From Notamacropus eugenii (Eukaryota; Chordata; Mammalia; Diprotodontia; Macropodidae), in contig NC_092878.1 of assembly GCF_028372415.1 (NCBI RefSeq), positions 136,952,750 through 137,016,749 on the forward strand: 64,000 nt of DNA. The letters run 5' to 3'. The translations under genes were made by a program, and so were the position numbers. The notes beneath the pieces are model-generated. The model saw only the letters and a program-made list of their open reading frames with translations, did not search any database and was not told the DNA's origin. How positions within the stretch are numbered: the stretch's first letter is position 1; each line of letters starts with the position of its first letter. Shown here piece by piece: positions 1 to 42,615 of this stretch.

Positions 1-590
1 CTTTTTTATGCTTCTTCTAGATCTACACTTGGTTCCAGGTAAATTAGGCCCCTCATTGCTTCATTAATCTAATTTGGATTTTCCTATCTTTTCCTCTGCC
101 TATAATTCATTTTCTATTCCCTCTGCTCCCTCTCCTTCCCACCCCTGACTCTACTTCTCCTTGCTGAAATCCTATAGATCCTTCTAACACTCAGCTTTCA
201 TTTCATCTTTATGAAGTCTTTCCTGCTCTTCTTGATTGGACATATTCTTTGTTTTCTCTGAATACTCCTATCACATTTGCCATATTTAGGTTTTAGATAT
301 AGTTATCTAAAATCTTGATTATTACCTCTATTAAACTATAAGGGGAAGGACAAGGTTTTATTCCTATTTATAGATTTCCATAGTATCCAACACTTGGCAT
401 TTAATAAACTACATACTTAAAAGTATGTTGAATGATTCAATTATCCTGTTGACCTATCTGTTGGCACTACATGCTGTTCTTAGACATTAGTCAATATCTC
501 TCACCTTCTGCTCAATATCCTAGTGGTTTTTTCCTTTAGCAGCAGCTTTTTCTAAGACTTGAGCTTATGAGCTGTATCTCCTGAATGTTC
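1..590 (+). repeat. L2 LINE 3' end plus flank, paralogous to 51370-52010
   Basis: The first ~420 bp read as the 3' end of an L2 LINE on the plus strand. The whole stretch, including ~170 bp beyond the L2 end, is collinear with 51370-52010 at about 85% identity by eye, with exact runs of 25-30 bases. It lies downstream of the ADH6-like gene. Confidence 0.75.
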
Positions 591-639
591 TACTTTTCTA
601 TCCTCTTAGCATTTAGTCTTGGCCATTCTTTTCTAATGC

Positions 640-960
640 TTTTAAAAGACCTGTTCCTCTTTGTTAACCTACTTTCAGAAATGTGGCACTCAGAACTGAA
701 CAACATACTCCAGATCTAGTCTAATCAAAACAGAGTAGAATGAGATTGTCACTTGCCTTGCTTTGGCCATCTGTCTTTATGATGCTTTCTAAGGTCACAT
801 TTTACTTGTTTCTGTCTTCTTCATGTTAGATTATTGACTTATTGAACTTTCCACCTTCTACTATTCCCATGAATCCTTCTCTCACCGTACCTTTCATACC
901 CTCTATTGGTAGTTAGGTTTTTTAAATAAAAAATTTAGGATTTTATATTTAACCTTATTA
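640..960 (-). repeat. CR1/L3-type LINE fragment
   Basis: Wording such as GGCACTCAGAACTGAAC followed by a run like 'atactccagat..agtct' is the antisense of the CR1/L3 reverse transcriptase region found across amniotes. It is old and heavily diverged. Confidence 0.5.
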
Positions 961-2670
961 AAATGTCATCTTTGTTCCATGGCTGGCTTTGGCCAAACAT
1001 TTTTATCACCTTGTACTCAATTTGTTATAGATGAACATCTAGAATTTTACCTAGGGTAATCTTTGGTCAGCAGATTTTATGTATATTGCCACTTGTCTGT
1101 CTGTTTATCTATCTGTATTGGACAAGCATTGAAGATGGACAGTGAATTGGATTCAGAACTTAACAGGAAGAAGAGAGAGGGTTGGATTTCATTTGGGAAA
1201 TTAAGACAGTTCTGACAATCCCAATTTGTTCCCTGATGTAAAAACCATTTTTTTTTTAGCACCATGATCTTTTTGGTGATGTTGTATTATTGCAAATCTT
1301 AGAATCCCATAGTATCAAAATTCCAAGTGACCCAAAGTACAATGGAGAGATGAATAAGCAGGTTGAAGAATATTGTCAACAATAAGTTTCATAAGTTACA
1401 CCATTTAAAAGTATGATCAGAATAGGAAATAACTTGGCTGTATAGTGACAGGGAAAAATAACAGAAGGAAAGCCCAAATGCTGCTCTGGGATAAGCAAAA
1501 TCTAAGCAAAATCTAGCATGTTGGCTGTGCCTTGAAGGAGGGTCCACATGAGGACACAAATAAGCATTGAGCAGAATGGAAAGACGTCAATGAACTGTAA
1601 TTTGTAGCAGTGGAGGGAACACCCACATTGATAAGATCGTTGACCCATGAAGACTCTGACTTATTGAAATAAATTTAATTTTATAAGATTTGGTGTATCT
1701 TTCTAGCCTACTAAGCCCTTTTTTGGATCTTGAGTCTTCACACAAAATGTGGTCTCTATATATTCCTCCCATTTTTGTAGGCTATGATCCAAGTCATTGA
1801 CAGAGAGATTAAAAAAAACCCTCTAAAAATGAGACAAAACCCCTAATGATGAAGGCTGTGGAAAATTTCTGTGGTCTGTATAGTCACATGAAACCCACTA
1901 TAATGAAGATGTGAGTTTGATCCAATGTAAAAGAGAGAGCTTGTCAAAGGAGGTGGCCAACCCTCACAATCATGACTCTAAAAAATAAAAGAGGCCTTCC
2001 ACCTCTTGATAGAGAAGTGATGGCTTCTAGGCATAGAATGAAACAAACCTTTTCAGGCACAATGCACATTTATTTTACTTGAGTAAAACTTGCTACGTGA
2101 AGGCTTTTTATTTAGGGACAATTGATTTATGGTTTTTATGCTTCATTACGGCAGCTAGACTTCATGTCTTCCACCAACCAACATGATTAAGAGGAATTAG
2201 CACAGACTTGTTGCTATGTAGCTGAATTTCTGATTTTGCTAGGTATGTTAAGGTTCCTAGCTTTTCTTTTTTGTTTCTTCTAATTGTTTGGAACCTTTAT
2301 ATGTGTAAGTCCAGCAAGATCAGTAGTTCTTAAAAAGAGTTTGTTGCTGTTTTCATGTATGCTACTGTGTTTGATTTCTTCAATTATGAATCTGTTACAA
2401 CACAACCTGATAAGAATCTCTTTATATGGGTTTATGGTGGCCTCAAAGTCAATGAATGTTGTTCTTATATTTCTTATATTCTAGTTGTTCAATATTACCC
2501 TTTAAGGAGAATTCCTAGCATTTTTGTATATGTAACATGAGGAGTTAGACCTCATTTTACCATGATAACCCTTTTCCCCCCAAATAATTTGACCCTTCTC
2601 TGGCCCCTTTGCATTATCTTTGCGGACTACACGTATGAACTTACTGGTAATCAATTTCTATCCCTCTGCT
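960..2670. other. No gene or family recognised
   Basis: AT-rich sequence with only short chance open frames. No splice-bounded coding pattern or repeat family could be named. Confidence 0.5.
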
Positions 2671-2679
2671 CCTTAAAAA

Positions 2680-2960
2680 CCCCTTTTTCCTCTGATTTTG
2701 CATCTTTGGCAATGGCCTTAATTCTGAGTCAGTTTTTGCATTTTCCTTTGCATGTCTCTTCAGCACATATTTAATACATCTAAAACAAAACTCTTGCCTA
2801 AAGCTCCTCTTTCTTCAGACTCTCATATTTCTCCTAACCACCCTAACTCAGAATCCTGGAACAACCATTACATTTTGCACCTGCAGGTCTCAGAGCCCTG
2901 TTCCAAAAGGGAGGCCCTAGTCATGACCCAACACTTTAGTAGTCTCAGTGTCACTTGAAG
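2680..2960 (+). repeat. Probable L2 LINE fragment
   Basis: A pyrimidine-rich stretch with a '..catctaaaacaaaactc' phrase resembling the 3' half of the L2 ORF. Short and diverged. Confidence 0.35.
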
Positions 2961-3329
2961 GAGGGGCCTAGTTTTTGCCATCATATCCTGGACCAAGGTG
3001 TGTCTTGCCATTTTATTCAAATGTGCAGTTTGTTGCAAACAGGCTCCCCAACATAGACACTGAGGTTATTGAAATAAGCAAACCAAGGAAAATGCCAAAC
3101 ACTTTTAGGAATCAACTTGGACTGAGGATTCCAGAATATAAACCACAATTCCAAATTAAACTTTCAGAAAAAAAGTCTTGATGACAAATATTGCAAGAAT
3201 ACTTGGAAATAACAAAATATAAAATACTAAATGGAATAGCCAGGGAAGAATATTTTGCTATTTTAGGACAGATAATGGAATATCTTACCTAAGAAGTATA
3301 ATTAGGATAAATCAAATAGGAAACAATGA

Positions 3330-3500
3330 TTCAATGAGACATGAAGAAATAGTGAGACAAAATAAAAAATACCTGAAAAAAATAAAACGTAAGAAATAAT
3401 ACATTTAAAACCACTGACCTAAAAAATAGGTCAAGGAGAGATAATCTAAGAAGTATTGGGAATAACTGGATTAAGACTTTAAACAAACTCCTCCACACTT
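3330..3500 (+). repeat. Degenerate L1/HAL1 ORF1 remnant
   Basis: Contains a decayed match to the ORF1 stretch that reads LENRSRRDNL in better copies (near 3415-3450). No open frame remains. Confidence 0.4.
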
Positions 3501-3654
3501 GGGTCAGGGGAAAGAGAGGTGAGGTCTCTGTTTCCTTTCCATAGTATAAGACTAGGGAGATGATCCAGCCAGCTACAAACTTAGGAAAGTCCTCAGAATC
3601 TGGATTGACAGAAAGTGTCATTGAGGAAGTGAGAACACAGGATTCTTTTTGTTT

Positions 3655-3800
3655 CTTAATGGTATTTCATTTTTTTCCAGTCACATGTAAAGATAGTTTT
3701 CAATATTAATTTCTGTAAAATTTTGAGTACCAAATTTTTCTCTCTCCTCCCTCCCCAAAGTAGCAAGCAATCTGCTATAAGAGCACAGGATTTTTGTTAC
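3655..3800 (-). repeat. L1 3' end fragment
   Basis: The reverse complement reads like the 3' tail of marsupial L1 ('..actcaaaattttacagaaattaatattgaaaac..') ending in an A-rich run. It is truncated at the 5' side. Confidence 0.45.
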
Positions 3801-4089
3801 TCTACAGCAAAAGGGTGAGGAGCAATGGCTTTGTTTTGGGCTTAAAATCACCCCAGTCAAGATCTGAAAATGCAAGCATAGTCCTTATGAGATGGTTCAG
3901 AGTTCACATTAACTGAAGGATGGACTTTAGTCTTTCTAAACTGATAGGAACCATTCCTTATAGGAGAGTGTCAGTCTATGTTGATATAATTAGATAGAAG
4001 GAAGCTCCAGCTCACCAAGAGCTAAACTCCTATTTTTTTCTCTTTTAAGTCATAAGTCAACTTTACACACAGATTTAAAACAAACATCT

Positions 4090-4095
4090 TTTAAT
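4090..4095 (-). terminator. ADH6: Candidate poly(A) signal ATTAAA for the exon 9 transcript
   Basis: ATTAAA lies about 147 nt past the stop codon on the minus strand. It is the nearest canonical-type hexamer seen. With no transcript data it remains a guess. Confidence 0.3.
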
Positions 4096-4241
4096 GGCAT
4101 AATGGTCAGAAGTAGCTTGTTCCACTTCCCACCATTCTAGGAAGCACCAAGTTTGCATGCCTAGTCCTGATCTATATGAAGGTCTCAAGAGGATGACACT
4201 GTAGCCAGGAGGAAGGATGCCTCTTTGGATTTCCTTTTCTT

Positions 4242-35161
<30,920 letters not shown>

Positions 35162-35182
35162 AGAAAATTTAGCTTGGTTCAT
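35162..35182 (-). other. ADH6: Possible N-terminal extension from an upstream in-frame ATG
   Basis: The first ATG after the TATA box is at 35180-35182. It is in frame with the conserved start and would add seven residues, MNQAKFS. It has A at -3, a better initiation context than the downstream ATG. No stop separates the two. If it is not used, this stretch is 5' untranslated sequence. Confidence 0.5.
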
Positions 35183-35243
35183 CTTTCTACCTTGAAAGTA
35201 GTAGAGAAAAATAGAAATCTTCCGACTCTCTTGCCATTGCCTG

Positions 35244-35251
35244 TATTTATA
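35244..35251 (-). promoter_or_regulatory. ADH6: TATA box of the ADH6-like gene
   Basis: TATAAATA reads on the minus strand 62 nt before the first ATG. It predicts transcription starting near 35215-35222 and a 5' untranslated region of roughly 35-60 nt. The same octamer is known in class I ADH promoters. Just upstream (35278-35300) are ATTGCATAAT-like and TTGCACA-like motifs resembling C/EBP sites, which would suit liver expression; that part is inference. Confidence 0.6.
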
Positions 35252-36973
35252 GTTCCTATAAACATCAAAGCTCTTTATTTATTGCACATTGCATAATTTG
35301 TACGCTTATTAAAGGAGTGATTAAAATGAAGAAATGTAGAGAGGAGAGAGGAATGAAAGGAATGAGGGAGGAGGTATAAGCAAGTAGAAAAGAGATGAGG
35401 AAGAGGAAGGGTGATGGGAGAGATTTTCTAGCTTGAAGAGTATGATGGAGTAAAAGGAAGAATGCATTACTTTCAACCATAATTTTTTAATTGTTTGACA
35501 GTCAGTAGACATCTTCTTTGTTTCTAGCTCAAAAAATGCTACTTTAATTATTTGGTGCATATGGAGCCTTTCTTTTTGTCTGTGACATCTATAAGGTATA
35601 TGCTTAGCAGTGGAATCTCCAGGTCAAGTGCAATAGGTGTTTTAGTCAGCTATTTGTCTTCTTACAAATTGCTTTCCAGAATGGTTGTATCACTTCATAG
35701 CTCCACCAAATATGTTTGCATTTGCCTGTTTTTTGCTCATCCCTCCAATCGTGACTATTCCTGTTTTCTTGTTACCTTTGCTAATTTGCTTGTGTGAGGT
35801 GAAACTTCAGAGATGTTTTAATGTGTATTTCCTTTATAATTAGTGCTTTGGAGCATTCTTTCTTTCATAACTTTGTTAATTGTTTTTAGTTCTCTTGAAA
35901 ACTGTTCATCTTTTTTTATGACATTCATTTAGGAATGGCCTTTAGCCTTATATATTTCAGTTATGTGTGTGTATTCAAACTCTTATCAATGTTATTTGAT
36001 ACAGGGATTTTTCCCAGTAGACTGCTTCTTATCTTATTGAAAATTCATTAATTTTTTTTGGTGTAAAAGTTTTTCAATTTCATGAAATCAAATATATCTA
36101 TTTTATCTTTTATAATTTTTTTGTATTTAAATTTATTTATTTATTTTTTCAACATTCATTTCCACAAAATTTTGGGTCCCAAATTTTCTTCCTCTATCTC
36201 CCCTCCCCCCACCCCAAAACGCCGAGCATTCTAATTACACCTATCACCAATCTGTCCTTCCTTCTAACATCCCTCCCTTCCCTTATCCTCATCTTCTCTT
36301 TTGTCCTGTAGGGCAAGATGCATTTCTATACGCCATTGCCTGTATTTCTTATTTCCTAGTTGCAAGAACAATACTCAACAGTTGTTCCTAAAATTTTGAG
36401 TTCCAGCTTCTCTTCCTCTCTCTCTCCCCACCCATCCCCCTTGGGAAGGCAAGCAGTTCAATATAGGCCATATCTGTGTAGTTTTGCAAATGATTTCCAT
36501 GATAGTCGTGTTGTGTAAGACTAACTATATTTCCCTCCATCCTATCCTGCCCCCCATTTCTTCTATTCTCTCTTTTGATCCTATCCCTCCCCAAAATTGC
36601 TCCCTCCTTCCATTGCCCTCCCTTCCATTATCCCCCCACCCTGCTCATCCCCTTCTTCCCCACTTTCCTGTATTGTAAGATAGGTTTTCATGCCAAAATG
36701 AGTGTGCATTTTATTCCTTCCTTTAGTTAAATGTGATGAGAGTAAGCTTCACATTTTTTCTCTCACCTCCCCCCTTTTTCCCTCCACTGAAAAGTCTTTT
36801 ACTTGCCTCTTTTATGAGAGATAATTTGCCCCATTCCATTTCTCCCTTTCTCCTCCCAATATATTTCTCTCTCACTGCTTAATTTCATGATTTAAAGATA
36901 TGATCCCATCCTATTCAGTTCACCCTGTTCTCTCTGTCTCTCTGTCTCTGTCTCTGTCTCTCTCTGTCTCTGT

Positions 36974-36977
<4 letters not shown>

Positions 36978-37008
<31 letters not shown>
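36978..37008. repeat. (GT)n microsatellite inside the HAL1-type element
   Basis: An uninterrupted GT run, preceded by CTCTGTCTCTGT-type repeats (36930-36977). Confidence 0.95.
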
Positions 37009-37012
<4 letters not shown>

Positions 37013-37295
37013 CCCACCAACTAACCAGATACTGAAGAAAGTTTCAAGAGTTACAAATATTGTCTTCCATGTAGGAATGTAAACAGTTCAACTTTAGTAA
37101 GGCTCTTATGATTTCTCTTTGCTGTTTACCTTTTCATGCTTCTCTTCATTCTTGTGTTTGAAAGTCAAATTTTCTTTTCAGTCCTGGTCTTTTCATCAAG
37201 AATGCTTGAAAGTCCTCTATTTCATTAAAAGACCATTTTTTTCCCCTGAAGTATTATACTCAGTTTTGCTGGGTATGTGATTCTTGGTTTTGGTC

Positions 37296-38249
37296 CTAGT
37301 TTCTTTGATGGAATATCATATTCCACACCCTTTGATCCCTTAATGTAGAAGCTGCTAGATCTTGTGTTATCCTGATTGCATTTCCACAATACTTGAATTG
37401 TTTATTTCTAGCTGCTTGCAATATTTTCCCCTTGAGCAGGGAACTCTGGAATTTGGCCACAATGTTCCTAGGAGTTTCCCTTTTTGGATCTCTTTCAAGA
37501 GGTGATTGGTGGATTCCCTGAATACTTATTTTGCCCTCTGGTTCTAGAATATCAGGGTAGTTTTCCTTGGTAATTTCATGAAAGATGATGTCTAGGCTCT
37601 TTTTTTGATCAAGGCTTTCAGATAGTCCCTTAATTTTTAAATTGTCTCTCCTGGATCTATTCTCTAAGTCAGTTGTTTTTCCAATGAGATATTTCACATT
37701 ATCTTCCATTTTTTCATTCTTTTGGCTTTGTTTTGTGATTTCTTGGTTTCTCATAAAGTCATTAGCCTCCATCTGTTCCACTCTAATTTTGAAAGAACTA
37801 TTTTCTTCAGTGAGTTTTTGAACCTCCTTTTTCATTTGGCTAATTCTGCTTTTGAAAACATTCTTCTCCTCATTGGCTTTTTGAACCTCTTTTGCCAATT
37901 GAGTTAGGCTAGTTTTCAAGGTGTTATTTTCTTCAGCATTTTTTTGGGTCTCCTTTAGCAAGGTGTTGACACATTTTCCATGCTTTTCTTGCATCTCTCT
38001 CATTTCTCTTCCAAATTTTTCCTCCACCTCTCTTACTTGATTTTCAAAATCCTTTTTGAGCTCTTCCATGGCCTGAGACAATTTAATATTTAGTTTGGAT
38101 GTTTGGGATATAGAAGCCTTGACTTTTATGTCTTTCCCTGATGGTAAGTATTGTTCTTCCTCATCAGAAAGAATGGGAGAAGGTATCTGTTCACCAAGAA
38201 AGTAACCTATAGTCTTATTTTTTCCCCCTTTTTTTGGCATTTTTCCCAA
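37296..38249 (-). CDS. HAL1/L1-type ORF1 protein, 317 codons, nearly intact
   Basis: An RNA-binding LINE ORF1 protein. Residues 1-50 are a basic, charged head (MGKMPKKGGKNK). Residues ~60-200 form a long heptad-rich coiled coil (QAMEELKKDFENQ, AEENNTLKTSL, TEENSSFKIRVEQ). Residues ~205-280 form an RRM-like domain (LENRSRRDNLKIKG). The C-terminal domain begins at PRNIVAKF. The frame stops after WNMIFHQRN. Relative to the copy at 45497-45515 a 4 bp deletion near 37311 shifts the frame, and the expected KPRITYPAKL continues in another frame. So it is open but lacks the last ~50 residues. Confidence 0.8.
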   Translation of the reverse strand: MGKMPKKGGKNKTIGYFLGEQIPSPILSDEEEQYLPSGKDIKVKASISQTSKLNIKLSQAMEELKKDFENQVREVEEKFGREMREMQEKHGKCVNTLLKETQKNAEENNTLKTSLTQLAKEVQKANEEKNVFKSRISQMKKEVQKLTEENSSFKIRVEQMEANDFMRNQEITKQSQKNEKMEDNVKYLIGKTTDLENRSRRDNLKIKGLSESLDQKKSLDIIFHEITKENYPDILEPEGKISIQGIHQSPLERDPKRETPRNIVAKFQSSLLKGKILQAARNKQFKYCGNAIRITQDLAASTLRDQRVWNMIFHQRN

Positions 38250-39654
38250 CTGGTTACTTGACTTTTGAGTCCTTTGTCAAGAGCAGAGTATACTCTGGGA
38301 TTCTGTGAGATCTCAGGTCCTCCAAGGTGACACAATCAAGCGTATACTGGTCTGGATGCAGAGAGGGATTTTTGTGCCCAGAATCTTAGCAGTTACCTCT
38401 CCACAGCCAGCTGGCCTCCAGTTCTGGTAAGTCAGCACTGGGGGCTGATTTTCAGATAAGCTGGATGGGCAGGGCCACCATTCAGTGTGAAACAAAGACC
38501 AGTTCCCCCAGGGCTTCCACACAGGGTAGAGGTAAGAATCAGCTCCTCAGTGCCCCCAGGGTTTTTACATTCCAACAGTGGATCTGGCTGCTGCTCCTGC
38601 CTATGTGACCTCTGAGGTGCTGCCTGCTGCTGGAGCTATGGGAAGGCCCTTCTCCCTTCTCGGCCAGCTGAAAAAACCCCGTCACTGACTTTTGGCATCT
38701 GTGGGTTGAGGGATCTTTGAACCTACTGCTGGGACTGGGGATTCCACAACTGGAGATTCTGCCCCTGAGGGCTTTCCATGAGCTGCGCCGTGAGGCCAAA
38801 GCTGGCCTGGGCTCCACGCTCCGCTCTGCAGCTGGTACAACAGATGTTTCCTGTGGGCCTTTCAGGTCACCCTGGGCTAGAAATCTCCTCCACTCTGTTG
38901 TTCTCCACTTCTGCTGCTCCAAAATTTGTTGAGAATCCCTCTCTACAGGTATTTTATGGGCTGTGTGGAGAGACCCTGCATATGTGTGTCTTTCTACTCC
39001 GCCATCTTGGCTCCGCCTATTTTTTATAATTTTTAAAATCTCTTTCTTGGTTAATAAATCATCTCCTATACTTAACTATGGAATGTACATGATCTACTTT
39101 TATCCCATTAAAAAAAAAGTATTGTTAATATTCAAGTTACCTATTCCTTTTAAATATAATGTGGAATATGGTATAATATGTTAGTGTGAGCCTGATTTTT
39201 ACCAGACTTCTTTCCAGTTTTTCCAACAGTACTCAGCAAATAAGGAGTTCTTTTTTAAGTGATTTATATTTTTGGGTTTGTTGAACACTGAATTATTGAG
39301 GTCAATGATTTCTGATTGTTTCCTTTAGTTTATTTCATTGATGTTTTTTCTGTTTTTTTTAACCAGTACAGTTTTGTAATGTAGTTTGCTATTTGGTAGT
39401 GCCATTCTCACTTTATTTGTTTCATTATTTCCTTTGATAATCTAGGTTTTCTGTTCTTGCAAATGAATTTTGTTATGTGTATTAATGTTGGTAGTATTGT
39501 CATTTTTATCCTACTGGTACGGTTTAAACATGAGCTGTTCCATGATCTAGCTCACAGGAGTTCTAGGCAGTGACCTGCCAATCACAGATTTGGTCTAAAA
39601 GTCCTCTAACATGAGAAACTTTAACCATATTGCTCACTTCACCTCTGGGTCACT

Positions 39655-39775
39655 CATCTTTTCTCATTAGAATGTAAGATCATTGAAAGTAGGGATCAAT
39701 ATGTTTTCTTGCCTTTGTATTCTGTGTACTTACCAGAATACTTGGCACATAGTGCTTAATAAATTCCTCTCTCTA
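39655..39775 (+). repeat. L2 LINE 3' end
   Basis: 'ttagaatgtaagatcattgaaag' followed by 'cttggcacatagtgcttaata', the L2 terminal wording. Confidence 0.7.
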
Positions 39776-39849
39776 TCTCATCAGTTTATATCTGCAGCTA
39801 TTAGTTTCTTATTTCCTTAAGGATAATTGGATTTAGAGTGTATCAACAG

Positions 39850-39995
39850 GCACATAATTAATTAATTTTGGGAGTCATTGGGGCTAAGTAACTTGCCAGG
39901 GTCACACAGTCAGTAAGTGTCTGAGACTGATTTGAACTTAGGTGCTCCTGACTCAGGGCTGGTACTCTATCCACTGAGCCACCTAGCTGCCAGAA
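39850..39995 (-). mobile_element. Marsupial SINE, head portion
   Basis: The reverse complement starts TGGCAGCTAGGTGGCTCAG (tRNA-like head) and includes the B-box-like TTCAAATCAG and 'gtgtgaccctggcaagtta'. Confidence 0.75.
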
Positions 39996-40619
39996 CAAAC
40001 ATTTCTTTTAAATGTTTACTGTGCCAGATACCATGCTAAACTCTGAAGATAGAGGGCATGGCAAAAATGTAATCCCTGCTCTCAAGGAGGTAATTTTCTA
40101 GTGGTGGAGATCATCTTTAAACACCTAAATATATAAAATGTTTGCAATGTAAATGGAAGGTGATCTCATGGGGAAATAACAGGAATGAGGGAAAGGTCTA
40201 AGACAAGCATGGGGAACCTGTGGCCTTGAGGCCACATGTAGCCCTCTACTTCCTCAGGTGTGGCCCTTTGAATCCAAAGTTCACAGAACAAATCCCCTTA
40301 ATAAAAGGATTTATCCTATAAATCTTCTTACACCTAGAAGCAGGAATTTAAGCTCAGGCTTAAAGCAAATCTTGAATTCTAGGAGTCCGAGTTGAGGGTT
40401 GTATTGAATGTGCTTTGGTGGATTCTCTCCAAAATCTTTTATACATTTTGTAGATCCTTTGAATGGGACAACTCTTCCCTTTCTATTATTGCCTCCTAGC
40501 AGTAGGATTTCTGATTATGATACAGACTTCAGTTGGCTTTTATGGGTTTAATTTGTAACCTGAAACACTGTTGAAGCTAGTGGTTTTGAAGTCTAAAATT
40601 CAGGGTCAATGGGGAATGA

Positions 40620-41236
40620 AAAATAACAAGAGGAAAAGAGACTGGAAGAGAACTAGAGAATGAGCTAGGAGAAAAGGAGGGAAGAGAAGGCTAGATGGTG
40701 AGCTAGCTAAATAGATAAAGCATTAATTAAGCATACATATATTCAATACATACACACTAAAATATACACATACATGTACATACATATACACACATATGCA
40801 TACATATGCACATATCTATGCTTAATTATAGCCTTCTTGGTGGGGGAAGGAAAGAGGAATAAAAGAATAAAGTAAAAAGTGCACAGCAGAGAATAAAAAA
40901 CAATTTACAAGGAAGGAAAGAAAAGATAACTAGCTCAGGACACAATGTATACATTTTATTATGTAGACTTTCTTGGCATGGAAATTTATTGCTGTATATT
41001 TTGAATGCTCTCTTATGTTCTGGTGTGCACATGGCAATGTTTTTTTTCTTTTTTCGTATTTCTGATTTTGTATTTTCTTATTTTGCAATATCTTTTCTTT
41101 TTTGTATTCCTTATTTTATATTCATTTGTTTAGTATTATATTAAATTATGTATCTTTTTCTTTTCTTATGTATTCAAGTTTTTTCTCTTATTTTATACTT
41201 ACTGTTAAAATAAAGAACTTTAAAAAGAAAAAAGAA
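40620..41236 (+). mobile_element. 3' part of a HAL1-type LINE (same tail as 28696-29703)
   Basis: Collinear with the outer nest element: a purine-rich spacer, a CA/TA-rich stretch, 'gccttcttggt..', 'agtaaaaagtgcacagcagag', 'ttttgaatgctctcttatg' and an A-rich end. 5'-truncated. Confidence 0.7.
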
Positions 41237-41264
41237 TGACTGTATGCAAATAAGTTATTTTGAT

Positions 41265-41620
41265 TATTATAAATACCAAAATTAATAGGACATATGAAGA
41301 AAGATGCTATCTGCTTCCAGAAAAAGAATTGATAAACAGAAGTATGTATGGAAGAATTATATCTATATATCTATATCTACCTCTTTGTGTCTAATGGTAA
41401 CTCTCTTAAGGGTGGGGAGCAGGGAAGAATAAAAAGAAAAAAAAAGAAGGAAAAGAAAAAAAGCAAAAAATTTGCATAATTTTTTGTTTATTTGAAAGAA
41501 ATTGCAAGTGGTACCTGATAGATTTGCAATTTCATATGCAATCATCTTTTTATTGTGTTATGCTATGGAAATCCTTGTTTTATCTATAAATTAAAAATAA
41601 AATAAATAAAAAACACTTAA
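41265..41620 (+). mobile_element. Non-LTR retrotransposon 3' tail, family uncertain
   Basis: 'gatgctatctgcttccag' to a terminal AAAATAAAATAAATAAAA. It has the look of a marsupial LINE tail but could not be assigned to a family. Confidence 0.5.
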
Positions 41621-42445
41621 ATATGTTAAAAATCATTCCTTGTCAGAGTTGAAATCAAAGATACAGCTGAGTCATAGGAGGTCCTTAGGTCAAATGTTAA
41701 CAGTGATCTTTTGCCTTCCTCTTTCTTGGCCTTACTTTTAAGAACATACCATGTAATTTATTAAACTAGATTGAGAAATGAAAGAGGTGGCTGGGAAAAT
41801 AGACCATGGTTTATTTTCCTCTCCCCAAGGACGAGGCTGTAGGATGTCCCTACAAGTGTGCCTGAGAAACCTGGACTGCTCTTTTTCCCAGTCCTGTTCT
41901 CAGAAAGCTGGGTACATTCCATTCTACACTGCCTGATTTTCAGTTCTTTCTATGATCCATCTTACCTTTGGCACAGTTCTCCCTATTCTCAATTGAGCTG
42001 CTGAGTTTTCATTGGTAATTCTTCTTTAACTCTTAACTTCCTGTATACACTATTCTTTTCTTGCAGTTCCTCATTCCTTCACCTCAGCTGCTAAATTAGA
42101 GCTACCCAGCCTGGTGTCCTCTGATGCATGGGCTCTGTGGACCCTGGGAGTAAGGGTCCTTGGTCAGCTCATCCTGTTGAATACTTGATGGAGTAGCTCT
42201 GACTCACCTCCTTGAACTGAAGCTTTAAGGATATACAAGCAACTTACCTGAAAGACTCTGTTCCACCCTGCAATAATATTTGTGATTCTCCTAGAGGCAA
42301 GATTAAGGGAGAGTCTGGCACACCCTCATATACATGAGCTCTGGCTCCTGTCTATCTGACACAATTACATGGTTAGTTTGGTCAAGTATTCAGTTGTTCT
42401 AAATGGTTGGCTACTATGCAGATAATAAACCTAGATGAATAAAAT
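41621..42445. other. Upstream flank, no gene recognised
   Basis: Moderate-complexity sequence without a named repeat. It includes a 43 nt exon-like segment on the minus strand (42248-42290) bounded by strong splice-site-like motifs. Confidence 0.4.
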
Positions 42446-42449
42446 TTTC

Positions 42450-42615
42450 TATGAATCAATTATACCATGATGCAGAGAACAGAGAATCAAGCTTGAAGAG
42501 AGAAGACCTCAATTTAAATTCTAGCTTTAATATCTGTGAGTTTTATGATCCTCAGCTAGGCATCTCTGAGACTTTTGTCCTTCAGTTGTGTAATGGGGTT
42601 AACAATATTGGAATT
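42450..42615 (+). repeat. MIR SINE
   Basis: Sense MIR-like wording ('..agaagacctcaatttaaattctagc', 'gtgtaatggggttaac'). Confidence 0.55.

Larger units (their letters stand above)
36121..39021 (-). mobile_element. HAL1-type LINE with long open ORF1
   Basis: Minus-strand element starting GGAGCCAAGATGG near 39010 and ending in an A/T-rich tail at 36121. It is flanked by TTTTATAATTTTT at 36108-36120 and 39022-39034, a 13 bp target-site duplication. The 5' region is GC-rich (38260-39010), ORF1 is at 37296-38249, a GT microsatellite is at 36978-37008, and the rest is 3' untranslated. No ORF2 is seen, so 2.9 kb appears to be the complete element. Confidence 0.8.
35500..39520 (-). mobile_element. 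Old L1 LINE split by a HAL1-type insertion
   Basis: Antisense L1 3' region at 35500-36120, resuming at 39022-39520, for example 'ggtatatgcttagcagtggaatctccaggtc'. The break is the 2.9 kb element at 36121-39021. No coding capacity remains. It begins about 320 bp upstream of the ADH6-like start. Confidence 0.6.

Noticed and set aside
37296-38249. A host coiled-coil gene
   Set aside because: The same sequence recurs in three other elements in the window, with LINE 5' and 3' ends and target-site duplications. It is LINE ORF1.
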